The notes: generated from the sequence alone by a model not told the origin. A DNA stretch of 51,949 bases from Flavobacterium branchiophilum NBRC 15030 = ATCC 35035 (GCF_002217205.1 NZ_MUGT01000054.1:1-51949), one strand, 5' to 3'; positions 8,632 through 17,175 are shown, counted from the first letter of the stretch. Translations and numbers: made by a program.

Positions 8632-9340
8632 CATTTTATCAATTTTAACATATATTTATCAACTATATGGTTGCGATAACGTTGTATTATGAAAAATTGA
8701 TAAAAAAAACTCGTTTTTTTTATGCAGAATGTTTTTTTTGGCTATAATAATTATATTTTATAAATGGTCTTACTTTTTTATATAAACTACATTATTTTCT
8801 TTTTATTGCTCATGCAACAAATTTTTAAGGCTATTTCTTTATGGTTTTAATTAATATTACAAAAAATGACTGTTTGTAACAGACAACAACTCAAATTCAA
8901 TTAATTTACTTCACAATAATACTGTTGCGGTTAGTCAATTATTAAAACACTTAACTAATGTTTTGAATTGATATTAAAACTTAAAAAACGTATTAAGAGA
9001 GTGATCATTGGGCTAAATGAACACCATATTACATTTTGATTGCCATGTACCATTTTATAGAGTAAATCAGTCTCTAATGAATGGTGTTTCGTTATTTAAA
9101 ATATTTTAGAATATAAAAGCAATAAGTTGGTTCCGTTTTTTGATTGAAATAATAAATGTTAAATGACTAAAAATTAAATTTTTAATTCGAAATAACTTCT
9201 ATTTATCGCTTCTTACATTTACTTTTATTTCGATTGAAAATAGTCTATCAATAACTGTATTTTTAGTGAATTTTTCAATTAGAACTGATTACAAAAATAG
9301 TATATTTGTAAACAATAAACAGATAGAATAAAAAAGTTCT
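8632..9340. other. Gene-free AT-rich stretch before the ter cluster
   Basis: No frame here has coding character on either strand. The only structure noticed is an inverted repeat, aacaccat (9020-9027) with atggtgtt (9081-9088), enclosing about 50 bases, and a second TAnnTTTG-like box (TATATTTG, 9301-9308) upstream of the main ter promoter without a good -33 partner. The unusually long leader region may carry regulatory sites for the ter operon, but none can be named. Confidence 0.4.
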
Positions 9341-9371
9341 TTGTTTTTTTTAATTATTTCAAATACTTTTG
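9341..9371 (+). promoter_or_regulatory. Main promoter of the ter cluster
   Basis: TTG (9341-9343), 20 bases, then TACTTTTG (9364-9371) is an exact consensus match. It predicts a transcript start about 28 bases before the first terD ATG at 9406. No comparable promoter was recognised before the later genes up to 22132, whose spacing is mostly 1-20 bases, so this may drive the whole operon. Confidence 0.7.
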
Positions 9372-9405
9372 TAATATTGTAAATCTATTATAAACAATTT
9401 TAAGC

Positions 9406-9981
9406 ATGGCAATAAATTTACAAAAAGGTCAAAAAATTGACATCGGATTATCAAAAATCACGGTAGGTTTAGGTTGGGATCCCAATGAAGGCACAGGACA
9501 TGGTTTTGATTTAGACGCTTCGGCAATCATGATTGATGAAAACAGAAAATTATTAGGCGAAGAATATTTTATTTTTTATAACAATTTGAGTTCGCCAGAC
9601 GGTTCTTTAACCCACACGGGCGATGACCCAACAGGTGGAAACAGCGACGGAAGTGACGATGAAGCAATAAAAGTAGATCTTAATCTAGTAAACGAAAAAG
9701 TGCAAGAAATCCTTTTTGTAGTTACTATTGAAGACTTTGAACGCAGAAAACAAAACTTTGGACAAGTTAGAAATTCGTACATCCGAATAGTGGATGAAAA
9801 CACAAATACAGAAATTGCCAAATACGAATTGGACGAAGACTTTTCTATAGAAACAGGTGTTGAGTTTGGAAGGCTTTATAAAAGAAATGGCCAATGGAAA
9901 TTTGAAGCTTCGGGTATAGGCTATCGAGCTGATTTGGGTTTCTTTTTAGAGAAATATTATTCAGGACAAATCATCAAATAA
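9406..9981 (+). CDS. TerD family protein (paralogue 1)
   Basis: The 191-aa protein is a single TerD domain, a calcium-binding beta-sandwich found in tellurite and stress clusters. Family landmarks are the start MAINLQKGQKIDI, KITVGLGWD, FDLDASAIMI, and the acidic loop HTGDDPTGGNSDGSDDEAI, which would supply the Ca2+ ligands, then VVTIEDFERRKQNFGQVRNSYIRI and the end LYKRNGQWKFEASG. It is the first gene of the cluster. The HAD gene follows after 2 bases. TerD proteins are cytoplasmic or membrane-associated; the precise biochemical role is not settled. Its loop is longer than in paralogues 2 and 4. Confidence 0.92.
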   Translation: MAINLQKGQKIDIGLSKITVGLGWDPNEGTGHGFDLDASAIMIDENRKLLGEEYFIFYNNLSSPDGSLTHTGDDPTGGNSDGSDDEAIKVDLNLVNEKVQEILFVVTIEDFERRKQNFGQVRNSYIRIVDENTNTEIAKYELDEDFSIETGVEFGRLYKRNGQWKFEASGIGYRADLGFFLEKYYSGQIIK

Positions 9982-9983
9982 TT

Positions 9984-10661
9984 TTGAAAAACACATCATT
10001 TCCTAACTTGCCAATACATCAATTCGAACATTTGTCTTTTGATTTATGGCTTACATTAATTCGATCGAATCCTGAATTTAAAGCCAAAAGGAATCAATTA
10101 TTTCTTGATTTTTTTGAAATCAAGGCCTCTTTTGAAACCGTAAGTAAGATCATAAGATATTATGATGTGTTATGCAATACTATGAATGAAAAAACGGGTT
10201 TAAATATTGATACTTTTGAAATTTATTATTTAATTTTAAACGCATTACAGGTTGATATTTCAGCCATTTCTATCGAAAAATTAAATTTATTTTATTCGGA
10301 AACAGAAAAATTATTTATGCAATATAAACCAGTATTAATATATCCTAAATTGAAACAACAATTTAATGTTTGGTCTAAAGAGCATAAAACAATTAATATT
10401 TTGAGTAATACTGGATTTATAAAAGGAAAAACATTGCGTAAATTATTAAATTATTATGAGTTAGATACTTACATTTCTTTTCAAATATATTCTGATGAAG
10501 AAAAGTTTTCTAAACCAAATTTTATTATATTTGACAAAGTTTTTTGCCAAGTAAACCAAATCAAATCGCTCCAAAAAAACCAAATTGTACATATTGGCGA
10601 TAATCCATTAGCCGATTATCAGGGAGCAGCTTCTTTTGGATTTAAAGCAATATTAATTTAA
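9984..10661 (+). CDS. HAD-superfamily hydrolase-like protein of the ter cluster
   Basis: The start is a TTG two bases after the terD stop; no ATG fits the N-terminal alignment better. The 225-aa protein has the HAD layout: motif I LSFDLWLTLI, motif II ILSNTGF, motif III Lys in EEKFSKPNF, and motif IV VHIGDNPLADYQGAASFGF. The second Asp of the usual DxDxT is a Trp (DLWLT), so it keeps the nucleophile but lacks the general acid of typical phosphatases; a similar variation occurs in haloacid-dehalogenase-like branches. HAD and PRTase genes have been reported together in ter clusters, where they were proposed to act on a nucleotide-like metabolite. The substrate is unknown. Confidence 0.8.
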   Translation: MKNTSFPNLPIHQFEHLSFDLWLTLIRSNPEFKAKRNQLFLDFFEIKASFETVSKIIRYYDVLCNTMNEKTGLNIDTFEIYYLILNALQVDISAISIEKLNLFYSETEKLFMQYKPVLIYPKLKQQFNVWSKEHKTINILSNTGFIKGKTLRKLLNYYELDTYISFQIYSDEEKFSKPNFIIFDKVFCQVNQIKSLQKNQIVHIGDNPLADYQGAASFGFKAILI

Positions 10662-10671
10662 TAAAATATAA

Positions 10672-11475
10672 GTGAATACACGTTTTAGCTTACATAAAAT
10701 AATAGACAAAGACCAATATCCTTTTGATCCAAAGGCTTACAGCTGGTTTAAATTTGGCGATAAAAAATATGCACAAGCATTTGCTTATGATTTGTTTCAA
10801 GCATTTATTTCAAATTATAAAGAGGTACTTTTAAAACATGACGAAATTGTCATTTTACCTAGCCCTTATTTGTCTATTCCTACGGCTTCTAATTTTTTGT
10901 GTTATTATTTTAAAAAAGAACTCAATCAATTTTTATTCCATCACCATAAAAAGGCCTCTTTAGAATCTAAAATCTATCGCAATCAAACGTATGTTACGGA
11001 TTATGGTAATTTAAACTTTGAGGATAGGGTGCAATTGATTTCGAATGATACTTATTATATTGACAGTAATTTTATAAAAAACAAACTATGTTTGTTTGTA
11101 GATGATATAAAAATAACCGGAAGTCATGAGCATACTGTAAATAAAATTCTAAATCAATATCAGGTCAAAGGCGATTTTATATTTATTTATTTTGCAGAAT
11201 TAATTAATAAAGAAATACATCCAAAAATTGAAAATTTTTATAACTATTATGCTGTTCAAAACCTACATGATATTATCAACATCATCAACAGGCCAACTTT
11301 TCAGTACAATACTAGAATTGTAAAATACATTTTGAATTTGAATCAAGATTCGTTTCAAACTTTAATAAATGCTATTGGAGAAAACCAAAAAAAGGAATTA
11401 TTTCATTTGGCAATTAGTAATAATTACCATCAAATCACGGATTATAAAACAAATATTCAATCAATTATAATTTAA
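10672..11475 (+). CDS. Phosphoribosyltransferase-like protein of the ter cluster
   Basis: This 267-aa protein starts with GTG ten bases after the HAD gene. The best motif is LFVDDIKITGSHEHTV at about residues 141-156, which fits the type I PRTase PRPP-binding loop (hydrophobic strand, two acids, then small residues and T-G). An upstream IVILPSPYLSIPTASN segment would be the other substrate-side loop. The family occurs in ter clusters beside HAD proteins. The C-terminal 100 residues are alpha-helical and unassigned. Reaction and base specificity cannot be inferred; the ATP-grasp and lyase-like genes of larger ter metabolite modules are not present here. Confidence 0.7.
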   Translation: MNTRFSLHKIIDKDQYPFDPKAYSWFKFGDKKYAQAFAYDLFQAFISNYKEVLLKHDEIVILPSPYLSIPTASNFLCYYFKKELNQFLFHHHKKASLESKIYRNQTYVTDYGNLNFEDRVQLISNDTYYIDSNFIKNKLCLFVDDIKITGSHEHTVNKILNQYQVKGDFIFIYFAELINKEIHPKIENFYNYYAVQNLHDIINIINRPTFQYNTRIVKYILNLNQDSFQTLINAIGENQKKELFHLAISNNYHQITDYKTNIQSIII

Positions 11476-11491
11476 AAAAAAACTAAAAATT

Positions 11492-12046
11492 ATGGCTATT
11501 AATTTACAAAAAGGGCAAAGAGAAAATATCAATGCTCCACAATTTACAATCGGTTTAGGTTGGGACACCAATCAATCGTCAACAGGCTCAGGATTTGATT
11601 TAGACGCTTCGGTTTTTGTATTAGGCGAAAACAAAAAAATGTTGTCCGATGATCATTTTGTTTTTTATAACAACTTAAAAACACCAGATGGCGCTGTAGA
11701 GCACACCGGAGATAATTTAACAGGTGATGGCGATGGGGATGACGAGCAAATCAAGGTAAATTTATCAAAAATAGCAGCCAATGCTTCTGAAATTTGTATT
11801 GTTGTTACCATTCATGATGCCGAAGAACGAAAACAAAATTTTGGACAAGTTCGCAATTCTTTCATCCGAATATTTGATACAGCAAGCAATCAAGAGATTT
11901 TAAAATATGAATTGGACGAAGATTTTTCTATAGAAACTGCAGTAGAATTTGGTCGAATTTACAAACGCAATGACGAATGGAAATTTGAAGCAGTAGGAAT
12001 GGGAATGAAAGGCGGATTACAAGATTATTTAAACAAATACAATTAA
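11492..12046 (+). CDS. terD: TerD family protein (paralogue 2)
   Basis: The 184-aa protein is a classical TerD domain: MAINLQKGQRENI, FTIGLGWDTN, FDLDASVFVLG, the acidic loop HTGDNLTGDGDGDDEQI, VVTIHDAEERKQNFGQVRNSFIRIFD, and YELDEDFSIETAVEFGRIYKRN. It closely resembles paralogue 4 (14732-15286), including the C-terminal GGLQDYLNKYN. The next TerD gene starts three bases after its stop. The acidic loop should bind Ca2+ as in other TerD/TerZ proteins. Confidence 0.95.
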   Translation: MAINLQKGQRENINAPQFTIGLGWDTNQSSTGSGFDLDASVFVLGENKKMLSDDHFVFYNNLKTPDGAVEHTGDNLTGDGDGDDEQIKVNLSKIAANASEICIVVTIHDAEERKQNFGQVRNSFIRIFDTASNQEILKYELDEDFSIETAVEFGRIYKRNDEWKFEAVGMGMKGGLQDYLNKYN

Positions 12047-12049
12047 ATC

Positions 12050-12658
12050 ATGGCTATCAATTTAGAAAAAGGACAAAGAATCAACCTCGAAAAAGGCAAT
12101 GGAAGCAAATTACAAAATATTTGTGTAGGAATCAACTGGGGTGCTATTGAGAAAAAAGGGTTGTTTGGTACCAAAAAAGAAGCCGTAGATTTAGACGGAA
12201 GTTGCACCGTTTATGATGCCAATAAAAATGCAATAGATACCGTTAGTTTTAAAAAATTAATGTCATCTGATCAAGCTATAAAACACAGCGGTGATGATTT
12301 AACAGGCGATTTGAATGGAGACGATGGTCTTGATAATGAGATTATTACATTAGATTTAGCCCGTTTAAATCCGAATGCAAATTATGTTGCATTTTATATC
12401 AATAGTTTCCGTGGACAAGATTTTAAAGATATTCCTTTTGCATCCATTCGTATTTTTGAAGGAACGCCTTCAAGAGTGCAAGAAGTTTTTGCAAAATATG
12501 ATGTGGCAAACGATAAAAATTTTGCAGGAAGTGTCTCTATGGTTTTAGGTGTTTTCTACAAAAGAAATAATGAGTGGAAATTTAATGCTATTGGGGAACC
12601 AACTAGAGATCGAAATATCGAAGAAACAGTGGTTACAATTCAACAAAATTATTTATAA
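12050..12658 (+). CDS. TerD family protein (paralogue 3, TerZ-like long form)
   Basis: The 202-aa protein belongs to a divergent TerD branch: MAINLEKGQRINL, ICVGINWG followed by an insertion with basic residues (EKKGLFGTKKEAVDLDGSC), then KHSGDDLTGDLNGDDGLDNEIITLDL and the end KYDVANDKNFAGSVSMVLGVFYKRN. The DxDG and GDDLTG acidic clusters keep the calcium-binding character. It pairs with paralogue 2 exactly as paralogue 5 pairs with paralogue 4. It is followed after four bases by telA. Confidence 0.92.
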   Translation: MAINLEKGQRINLEKGNGSKLQNICVGINWGAIEKKGLFGTKKEAVDLDGSCTVYDANKNAIDTVSFKKLMSSDQAIKHSGDDLTGDLNGDDGLDNEIITLDLARLNPNANYVAFYINSFRGQDFKDIPFASIRIFEGTPSRVQEVFAKYDVANDKNFAGSVSMVLGVFYKRNNEWKFNAIGEPTRDRNIEETVVTIQQNYL

Positions 12659-12662
12659 TTAA

Positions 12663-13751
12663 ATGGAAACCAATCAAAACATGCATCCAGAGAATGCTTT
12701 AGTCATTTCTAAAGAAGGAACGGTAAATTTAGAAGTGATTTCTCCAGCAGACATGACTGTTTATCAACCTATTACTGAAAAATTAGTAGAAAGCGACACC
12801 AATTCAATCATCAATTTTGGGGCTGAAATTCAACAAAATATTTCCAAACAAAGTGATCATTTTTTGAATTCCGTTCGAACGTATAATTCCGGAGAAGTGG
12901 GCAATCATATCAATGAATTATTAACCGAATTGAATTATATAGACGTTGACGAATTGCAACAATCGGGTTTTAAGAAATTCTTGAAAAATGTTCCTTTTCT
13001 GAAAAATTTGGTAACAAATGTTGAAAAAATGTTCCAAAAATATGATAAAGTTACAGCAAATATTGAAAAAATAAGCAATAAGGTGAAAGCAGGAATGATC
13101 AATTCTGCAAAAGATAATGCCGCTTTGCAAACTATGTTTGATGCCAATGTAAATCAAATTAAGGAAATCGAAAAATACATCGTTGCGGGTTCGTTGAAAT
13201 GGAAACAAGTTAACGAAGATTTGGCCGTTATGGAAGGCAATCCATCGCAATATCAAGACTATCAAATTGCCGATAAAAGAGATTTTTCTATCCGTTTAGA
13301 CAAGCGATTGGCAGACATGAAAATTGTTCGTTTTATTATGATGCAAACCCTGGCACAAATTCGTGTGGTGCAAAATAATAACACCTCAATAGCCGAAAAA
13401 GCACAATCTATATTGACCACGACCATGCCTGTTTGGAAAAACCAATTGACATTGGCAGTAGCATTACAACGTCAAAAACAAAATATTGAGGTGCAAAGAA
13501 AAGTATCCGAAACAACGAATACAATTCTACAAAAAAATGCGGAAATGCTCAAACAAAATAGCATCGAAGTGGCTCGAGAAAATGAAAATACCATTGTGTC
13601 TTTGGAAACCTTAAAAATGACTACACAATCTTTGATTGAAACCTTAACAGAGGTGAAACAAATTCATGAACAAGGTACAGAAACAAGAAGAGCATTGGAT
13701 ACGGGATTACAACAATTAGAAACCGAATTGAAGAAAAATATTATTTCTTAA
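12663..13751 (+). CDS. telA: Toxic anion resistance protein TelA family
   Basis: The 362-aa protein is almost entirely alpha-helical with long amphipathic stretches and matches the TelA/KlaA family (toxic anion resistance, PF05816). Typical segments are the start ISPADMTVYQPI, FLKNVPFLKNLVTNVEKMFQKYDKV, the QYQDYQIADKRDFSIRLDKRLADMK block, and the coiled-coil-rich C-terminus with EVQRKVSETTNTILQKNAEML. TelA genes occur in tellurite and stress clusters and associate with TerD-like proteins or membranes; the mechanism is unknown. Here it separates the two TerD pairs and precedes an unassigned gene. Confidence 0.9.
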   Translation: METNQNMHPENALVISKEGTVNLEVISPADMTVYQPITEKLVESDTNSIINFGAEIQQNISKQSDHFLNSVRTYNSGEVGNHINELLTELNYIDVDELQQSGFKKFLKNVPFLKNLVTNVEKMFQKYDKVTANIEKISNKVKAGMINSAKDNAALQTMFDANVNQIKEIEKYIVAGSLKWKQVNEDLAVMEGNPSQYQDYQIADKRDFSIRLDKRLADMKIVRFIMMQTLAQIRVVQNNNTSIAEKAQSILTTTMPVWKNQLTLAVALQRQKQNIEVQRKVSETTNTILQKNAEMLKQNSIEVARENENTIVSLETLKMTTQSLIETLTEVKQIHEQGTETRRALDTGLQQLETELKKNIIS

Positions 13752-13770
13752 TCTATAAAAAATCATTTTT

Positions 13771-14730
13771 TTGGAAGAAAATGCCCTCATAAAAGACAGT
13801 GAAAAGCGCATAAACAAGTTGAAAGTATTGCATCATTTTTTTGATCATCAACTTGTTGTGGCTATTTCCGTTCGCACAAGGGTTATTCATGATATATTCG
13901 CTTCAAATACGGCTTTGGATAGCAACAAATTAGAGCTTTTTCATTTGCAATATACCGATTCACTTTTGGATGTATTGAAAAAATTAAAGAAAAAAAACGA
14001 ACAAAAATATTTGATTTTCAATAATGAAATCACGATAAATCAAGAATTGATAGATGAATTTCAAAAAGAAATAGAAAAAGATGTTTTTTATGATAGGGTA
14101 AAAACACACAACTTGATCATGCAGGCATTTATGCAATCGCTTTATCAGGATTTGGCTTATGAAAATACGGTTTCTGTTTTAACCAATTTGAAAGAAAAAA
14201 ACGATTTATCAGACGAATTGGGATTGGAATTTTATCGTAAAATTTCAGAAGAAAATTATCAAAAATTTGTATCCTATCCTAGAAATGCTTCGTATCAGTT
14301 TTTAGATTTTGAAATCGAAAAAAAATTAATTGGAAAACTAAATACACAACATTTTATGTTCAAATTAGGTTGTGGTTTTCAATTTAATGGCTTTTTTATT
14401 GAAGTTTATGAATTCATTCATAGCAATGACTATTTTGTTTATATAAAAGACAAAAAACAGTATTTTTTCATTAATAAAAAAGATTTTAATGGCTTGGATT
14501 TTTCAAGAAACAAGTCCAATAAAAAGGAAATTATTGTGCAACTCAAACAAAAAAATGAACAAATTCAAATAAAAGCCAAACAGCAATTGCATTTGGTGCC
14601 CAATGAAGTAGAAAATGTATTAAAAGAGTATTTAGACAAAATTACTTCGGTAGAATTTTTAGATGATTTACAAAATATCGATGAAGAAACAAATATTTTA
14701 AAAACAATGTTAAACTTAAACATAAAATAA
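13771..14730 (+). CDS. Unassigned protein of the ter cluster, 319 aa
   Basis: I do not recognise this protein. A TTG at 13771, 19 bases after telA, gives the longest frame. The first 190 residues look helical and charged (DSEKRINKLKVLHHFFDHQLVVAISVR and onwards), while the last 130 look like beta strands (FKLGCGFQFNGFFIEVYEFIHSNDYFVYIKDKKQYFF) followed by a Lys/Gln-rich helix. No signal peptide, membrane segment or catalytic motif is visible. It is embedded between telA and terD with one base to the next ATG, so it almost certainly belongs to the same operon, perhaps as a TelA partner. That role is a guess. Confidence 0.6.
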   Translation: MEENALIKDSEKRINKLKVLHHFFDHQLVVAISVRTRVIHDIFASNTALDSNKLELFHLQYTDSLLDVLKKLKKKNEQKYLIFNNEITINQELIDEFQKEIEKDVFYDRVKTHNLIMQAFMQSLYQDLAYENTVSVLTNLKEKNDLSDELGLEFYRKISEENYQKFVSYPRNASYQFLDFEIEKKLIGKLNTQHFMFKLGCGFQFNGFFIEVYEFIHSNDYFVYIKDKKQYFFINKKDFNGLDFSRNKSNKKEIIVQLKQKNEQIQIKAKQQLHLVPNEVENVLKEYLDKITSVEFLDDLQNIDEETNILKTMLNLNIK

Positions 14731-14731
14731 T

Positions 14732-15286
14732 ATGGCGATCAATTTAGAAAAAGGTCAAAGAGAAAAAATTAATGTACCGAGCTTCAAAGTAGGCTTGGGA
14801 TGGGATAGCAATCAAAGTGCCACAGGGGATGCATTCGATATTGATGCCTCGGTTTTCATTTTAGGAGCAAACGGAAAATTAGTAAGTGATAATCATTTTG
14901 TATTTTTCAATAATTTAGCGTCACCAGATGGAGCTGTGGTGCATAGTGGTGATAATTTAACAGGTGCTGGCGATGGAGATGATGAAGTAATTTCAATAGA
15001 TTTATCCAAAATAACAAACGATGTAACCGAAATTACATTTGTTGTAACCATTCACAAAGCCGCTGAAAAAAGACAAAATTTTGGTCAAATTAGAAATTCA
15101 TTTATCCGAGTTGTGAACCAACAAAATAATGAAGAAATCGTTAAATACGAATTAGATGAAGATTTTTCTATAGAAACCGCAGTCGAATTTGGACGAATTT
15201 ATAAACGCAATGACGAATGGCGTTTTGAAGCCGTTGGGAATGGACTAAAAGGCGGATTACAAGATTTTTTAAACAAATATAACTAA
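14732..15286 (+). CDS. terD: TerD family protein (paralogue 4)
   Basis: The 184-aa TerD domain protein is a near twin of paralogue 2 in length and motif order: MAINLEKGQREKI, FKVGLGWDSN, FDIDASVFILG, the acidic loop HSGDNLTGAGDGDDEVI, VVTIHKAAEKRQNFGQIRNSFIRV, YELDEDFSIETAVEFGRIYKRN and GGLQDFLNKYN. It is followed after 16 bases by the long-form TerD paralogue 5, repeating the order seen at 11492-12658. Confidence 0.95.
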   Translation: MAINLEKGQREKINVPSFKVGLGWDSNQSATGDAFDIDASVFILGANGKLVSDNHFVFFNNLASPDGAVVHSGDNLTGAGDGDDEVISIDLSKITNDVTEITFVVTIHKAAEKRQNFGQIRNSFIRVVNQQNNEEIVKYELDEDFSIETAVEFGRIYKRNDEWRFEAVGNGLKGGLQDFLNKYN

Positions 15287-15302
15287 CCAAAATCAATCAA
15301 AA

Positions 15303-15962
15303 ATGGCAATTAATTTATCAAAAGGTCAAAAAATTGACTTAAGAAAAACCACAGGCGAAACATTAACAAACTTTTGTGTAGGTGTAAACTGGGGTGGTAT
15401 TGAAAAGAAAACATTATTCGGTTTATCCAAAACAACTCAAGATGTAGATTTGGATTTAAGCTGTGTATTAATTGACGATCAAAACAATATTTGCGATCAT
15501 TTATATTCTCCATTATATCGTGTGGAAGTATTGCAACAATTTGGTCTTCCTAAAGGAAAATTATTAACTTCGGATAGCGCTTTGAAACATACAGGTGATG
15601 ATTTACAAGGAGATAAAGGTGGTGATGATGGTCTTGACAACGAAATTATTACGGTAGATTTAACAAAAATAAATAGCAATGTAAGCCAAATATTCTTCTT
15701 CTTGAACAATGCAGGTGCTGAAGATTTTGCTCAAATTCCGTATGCAAAAATCAGAATGTATGAAGGAACGCCAACGCGTGTAAATTCCGTTTTTGCAGAT
15801 TATAATGTTTCTGCTGAAGCACAATATGCAGGTAAACGCTCATTAATTATGGGTAAATTATACAAAAGAAATGGCGAATGGAAATTTAGTGCCATTGGAG
15901 ATCCAACAGAAGATTCTTTCTTAGGACAAACTATTCATCGAATTGTAAAATCCTATCTATAA
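15303..15962 (+). CDS. TerD family protein (paralogue 5, TerZ-like long form)
   Basis: The 219-aa protein is the counterpart of paralogue 3: MAINLSKGQKIDL, FCVGVNWGGIEKKTLFG, VDLDLSCVLIDD, KHTGDDLQGDKGGDDGLDNEIITVDL and SLIMGKLYKRNGEWKFSAIGDPTED. It has about 17 extra residues between strands (LYSPLYRVEVLQQFGLPKGK) compared with paralogue 3. The C-termini are also alike (IVKSYL here, IQQNYL there). It presumably binds calcium through the GDD loops. Confidence 0.92.
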   Translation: MAINLSKGQKIDLRKTTGETLTNFCVGVNWGGIEKKTLFGLSKTTQDVDLDLSCVLIDDQNNICDHLYSPLYRVEVLQQFGLPKGKLLTSDSALKHTGDDLQGDKGGDDGLDNEIITVDLTKINSNVSQIFFFLNNAGAEDFAQIPYAKIRMYEGTPTRVNSVFADYNVSAEAQYAGKRSLIMGKLYKRNGEWKFSAIGDPTEDSFLGQTIHRIVKSYL

Positions 15963-15965
15963 TTT

Positions 15966-16367
15966 ATGCTAATCAAAAACATCGAAGGATTACGAGTTGC
16001 AGAAATTAAAGATTTAGTAAATAGAGGGGGGAAATTTGTTATTTTCCCCTATACCATTTCTTTTGTTGTTATGACTCTTCAACGCAATTCCGATATCTAT
16101 TTTATTCGTCCTGAAGAAAAATCAATAAAATATTCTTTATCTTATGTTTTAATGAATTTTTTTATTGGTTGGTGGGGCATTCCTTGGGGTCCCATTTACA
16201 CAATTGGTGCTATTTACAGACATTTACAAGGTGGTAAAGATGTAACCGCTATTGTCCTGACAGACCTGATTCAAAATGATCCTGAAGCAGATACTTCAAC
16301 TTATGCTATCAATACCATGAATTCTTCAGATTCTAATGCTAACAATGGGTATAATATTCCCCGTTAA
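15966..16367 (+). CDS. Small membrane-associated protein of the ter cluster
   Basis: The 133-aa protein begins MLIKNIEGLRVAEIKDLVNRGGKF, followed by a hydrophobic segment FVIFPYTISFVVMTLQR and, around residues 58-80, a very aromatic stretch MNFFIGWWGIPWGPIYTIGAI that looks membrane-embedded. The last 35 residues are polar and Asn/Ser-rich. I recognise no characterised family. Its position, three bases after TerD paralogue 5 and 12 bases before the first terY, makes it an operon member and a candidate membrane docking subunit. Confidence 0.65.
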   Translation: MLIKNIEGLRVAEIKDLVNRGGKFVIFPYTISFVVMTLQRNSDIYFIRPEEKSIKYSLSYVLMNFFIGWWGIPWGPIYTIGAIYRHLQGGKDVTAIVLTDLIQNDPEADTSTYAINTMNSSDSNANNGYNIPR

Positions 16368-16379
16368 TTTCAATTTATT

Positions 16380-17018
16380 ATGAGAAGATTACCAGTTTAT
16401 TTGCTTTTAGACACTTCGGGTTCCATGAATGGCGAACCTATTGAAGCCGTGAAAAATGGCGTTCAAGTGATGATTTCTTCTTTAAGACAAAATCCGCAAG
16501 CTATTGAAACCGCTTTTTTGAGTGTTATTACCTTTGATAGTGTGGCACAACAACTTATTCCGCTTACCGATTTGGCTTCTTTTCAAATGGTAGATTTGAA
16601 AGCAACTGGAGTTACCGCTCTTGGTGAAGCACTAAAATTAGTAGCTCACAAAATAGATACCGAAGTAGCTAAAACTACTATGGATCACAAAGGCGACTGG
16701 AAACCATTAGTATTTATTATGACCGATGGAATTCCAACTGACGACTGGCAAGCCGGATTAATTGAATTTAAAAACAGAAAAACCGCATTTACCGTAGCTT
16801 GTGCCGCAGGTAGTGGTGCAGATACAAAAGTACTCAAACAAATTACAGATAATGTAGTGAGTTTGGACAATGCAGATGGTGCGAGTATTAGTAAATTTTT
16901 TCAATGGGTAACCGCTTCTATCGGCGTTAGTTCTACAAAAGTGGAAGACAATGGTAAAGATATCCAAGGGTTTAAAGAATTGCCACCGCCACCGCCTGAA
17001 TTAAATATTGTAGTTTAA
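16380..17018 (+). CDS. TerY-like vWA domain protein 1
   Basis: The 212-aa protein is a single von Willebrand A domain. The metal site DTSGSM (DxSxS, residues 11-15) lies right after the start MRRLPVYLLL, the MIDAS threonine is in GVTALGEAL, and the conserved Asp in FIMTDGIPTDD. This is the TerY type, which in ter systems works with a PP2C phosphatase and a kinase, both encoded downstream. The C-terminus is a short proline run followed by a hydrophobic end (LPPPPPELNIVV), also seen in TerY protein 2. One base separates its stop from the microprotein start. Confidence 0.9.
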   Translation: MRRLPVYLLLDTSGSMNGEPIEAVKNGVQVMISSLRQNPQAIETAFLSVITFDSVAQQLIPLTDLASFQMVDLKATGVTALGEALKLVAHKIDTEVAKTTMDHKGDWKPLVFIMTDGIPTDDWQAGLIEFKNRKTAFTVACAAGSGADTKVLKQITDNVVSLDNADGASISKFFQWVTASIGVSSTKVEDNGKDIQGFKELPPPPPELNIVV

Positions 17019-17019
17019 A

Positions 17020-17175
17020 ATGTCAAAATTCGGATTTTCATTTTCGCTTTCTAGATTATTAGGCATTACAGGTGTAAAGCAACGTTTTGCTAGAAAAACA
17101 GGCATACCAACATCAAAAACTGGTATAGAACGAAAAATGGGAAGTTTGATAATTCGTTCCTTATTTAAAAAATAA
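17020..17175 (+). CDS. 51-aa basic microprotein of the ter cluster
   Basis: A short frame, ATG at 17020 and TAA at 17173-17175, fits exactly between terY1 (one base gap) and terY2 (four base gap). The product, beginning MSKFGFSFSLSRLLGITGVK and continuing QRFARKTGIPTSKTGIERK, is strongly basic and has aromatic residues at the N-terminus. Short proteins of this look (FGFSFS, a G-I-T-x-x-K-x-x-x-AR-x-TGIPT core) seem familiar from other Bacteroidota, which suggests conservation, but I know no function. The perfect packing within the operon is the strongest evidence that it is a real gene. Confidence 0.65.
   Translation: MSKFGFSFSLSRLLGITGVKQRFARKTGIPTSKTGIERKMGSLIIRSLFKK

Noticed and set aside
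8548-8700. Small plus-strand frame starting atgaaaacttataaaaaaac in the gap before the ter cluster
   Set aside because: Begins like a signal sequence but turns into AT-rich non-coding translation; the promoter and terminator signals there point to the opposite strand.
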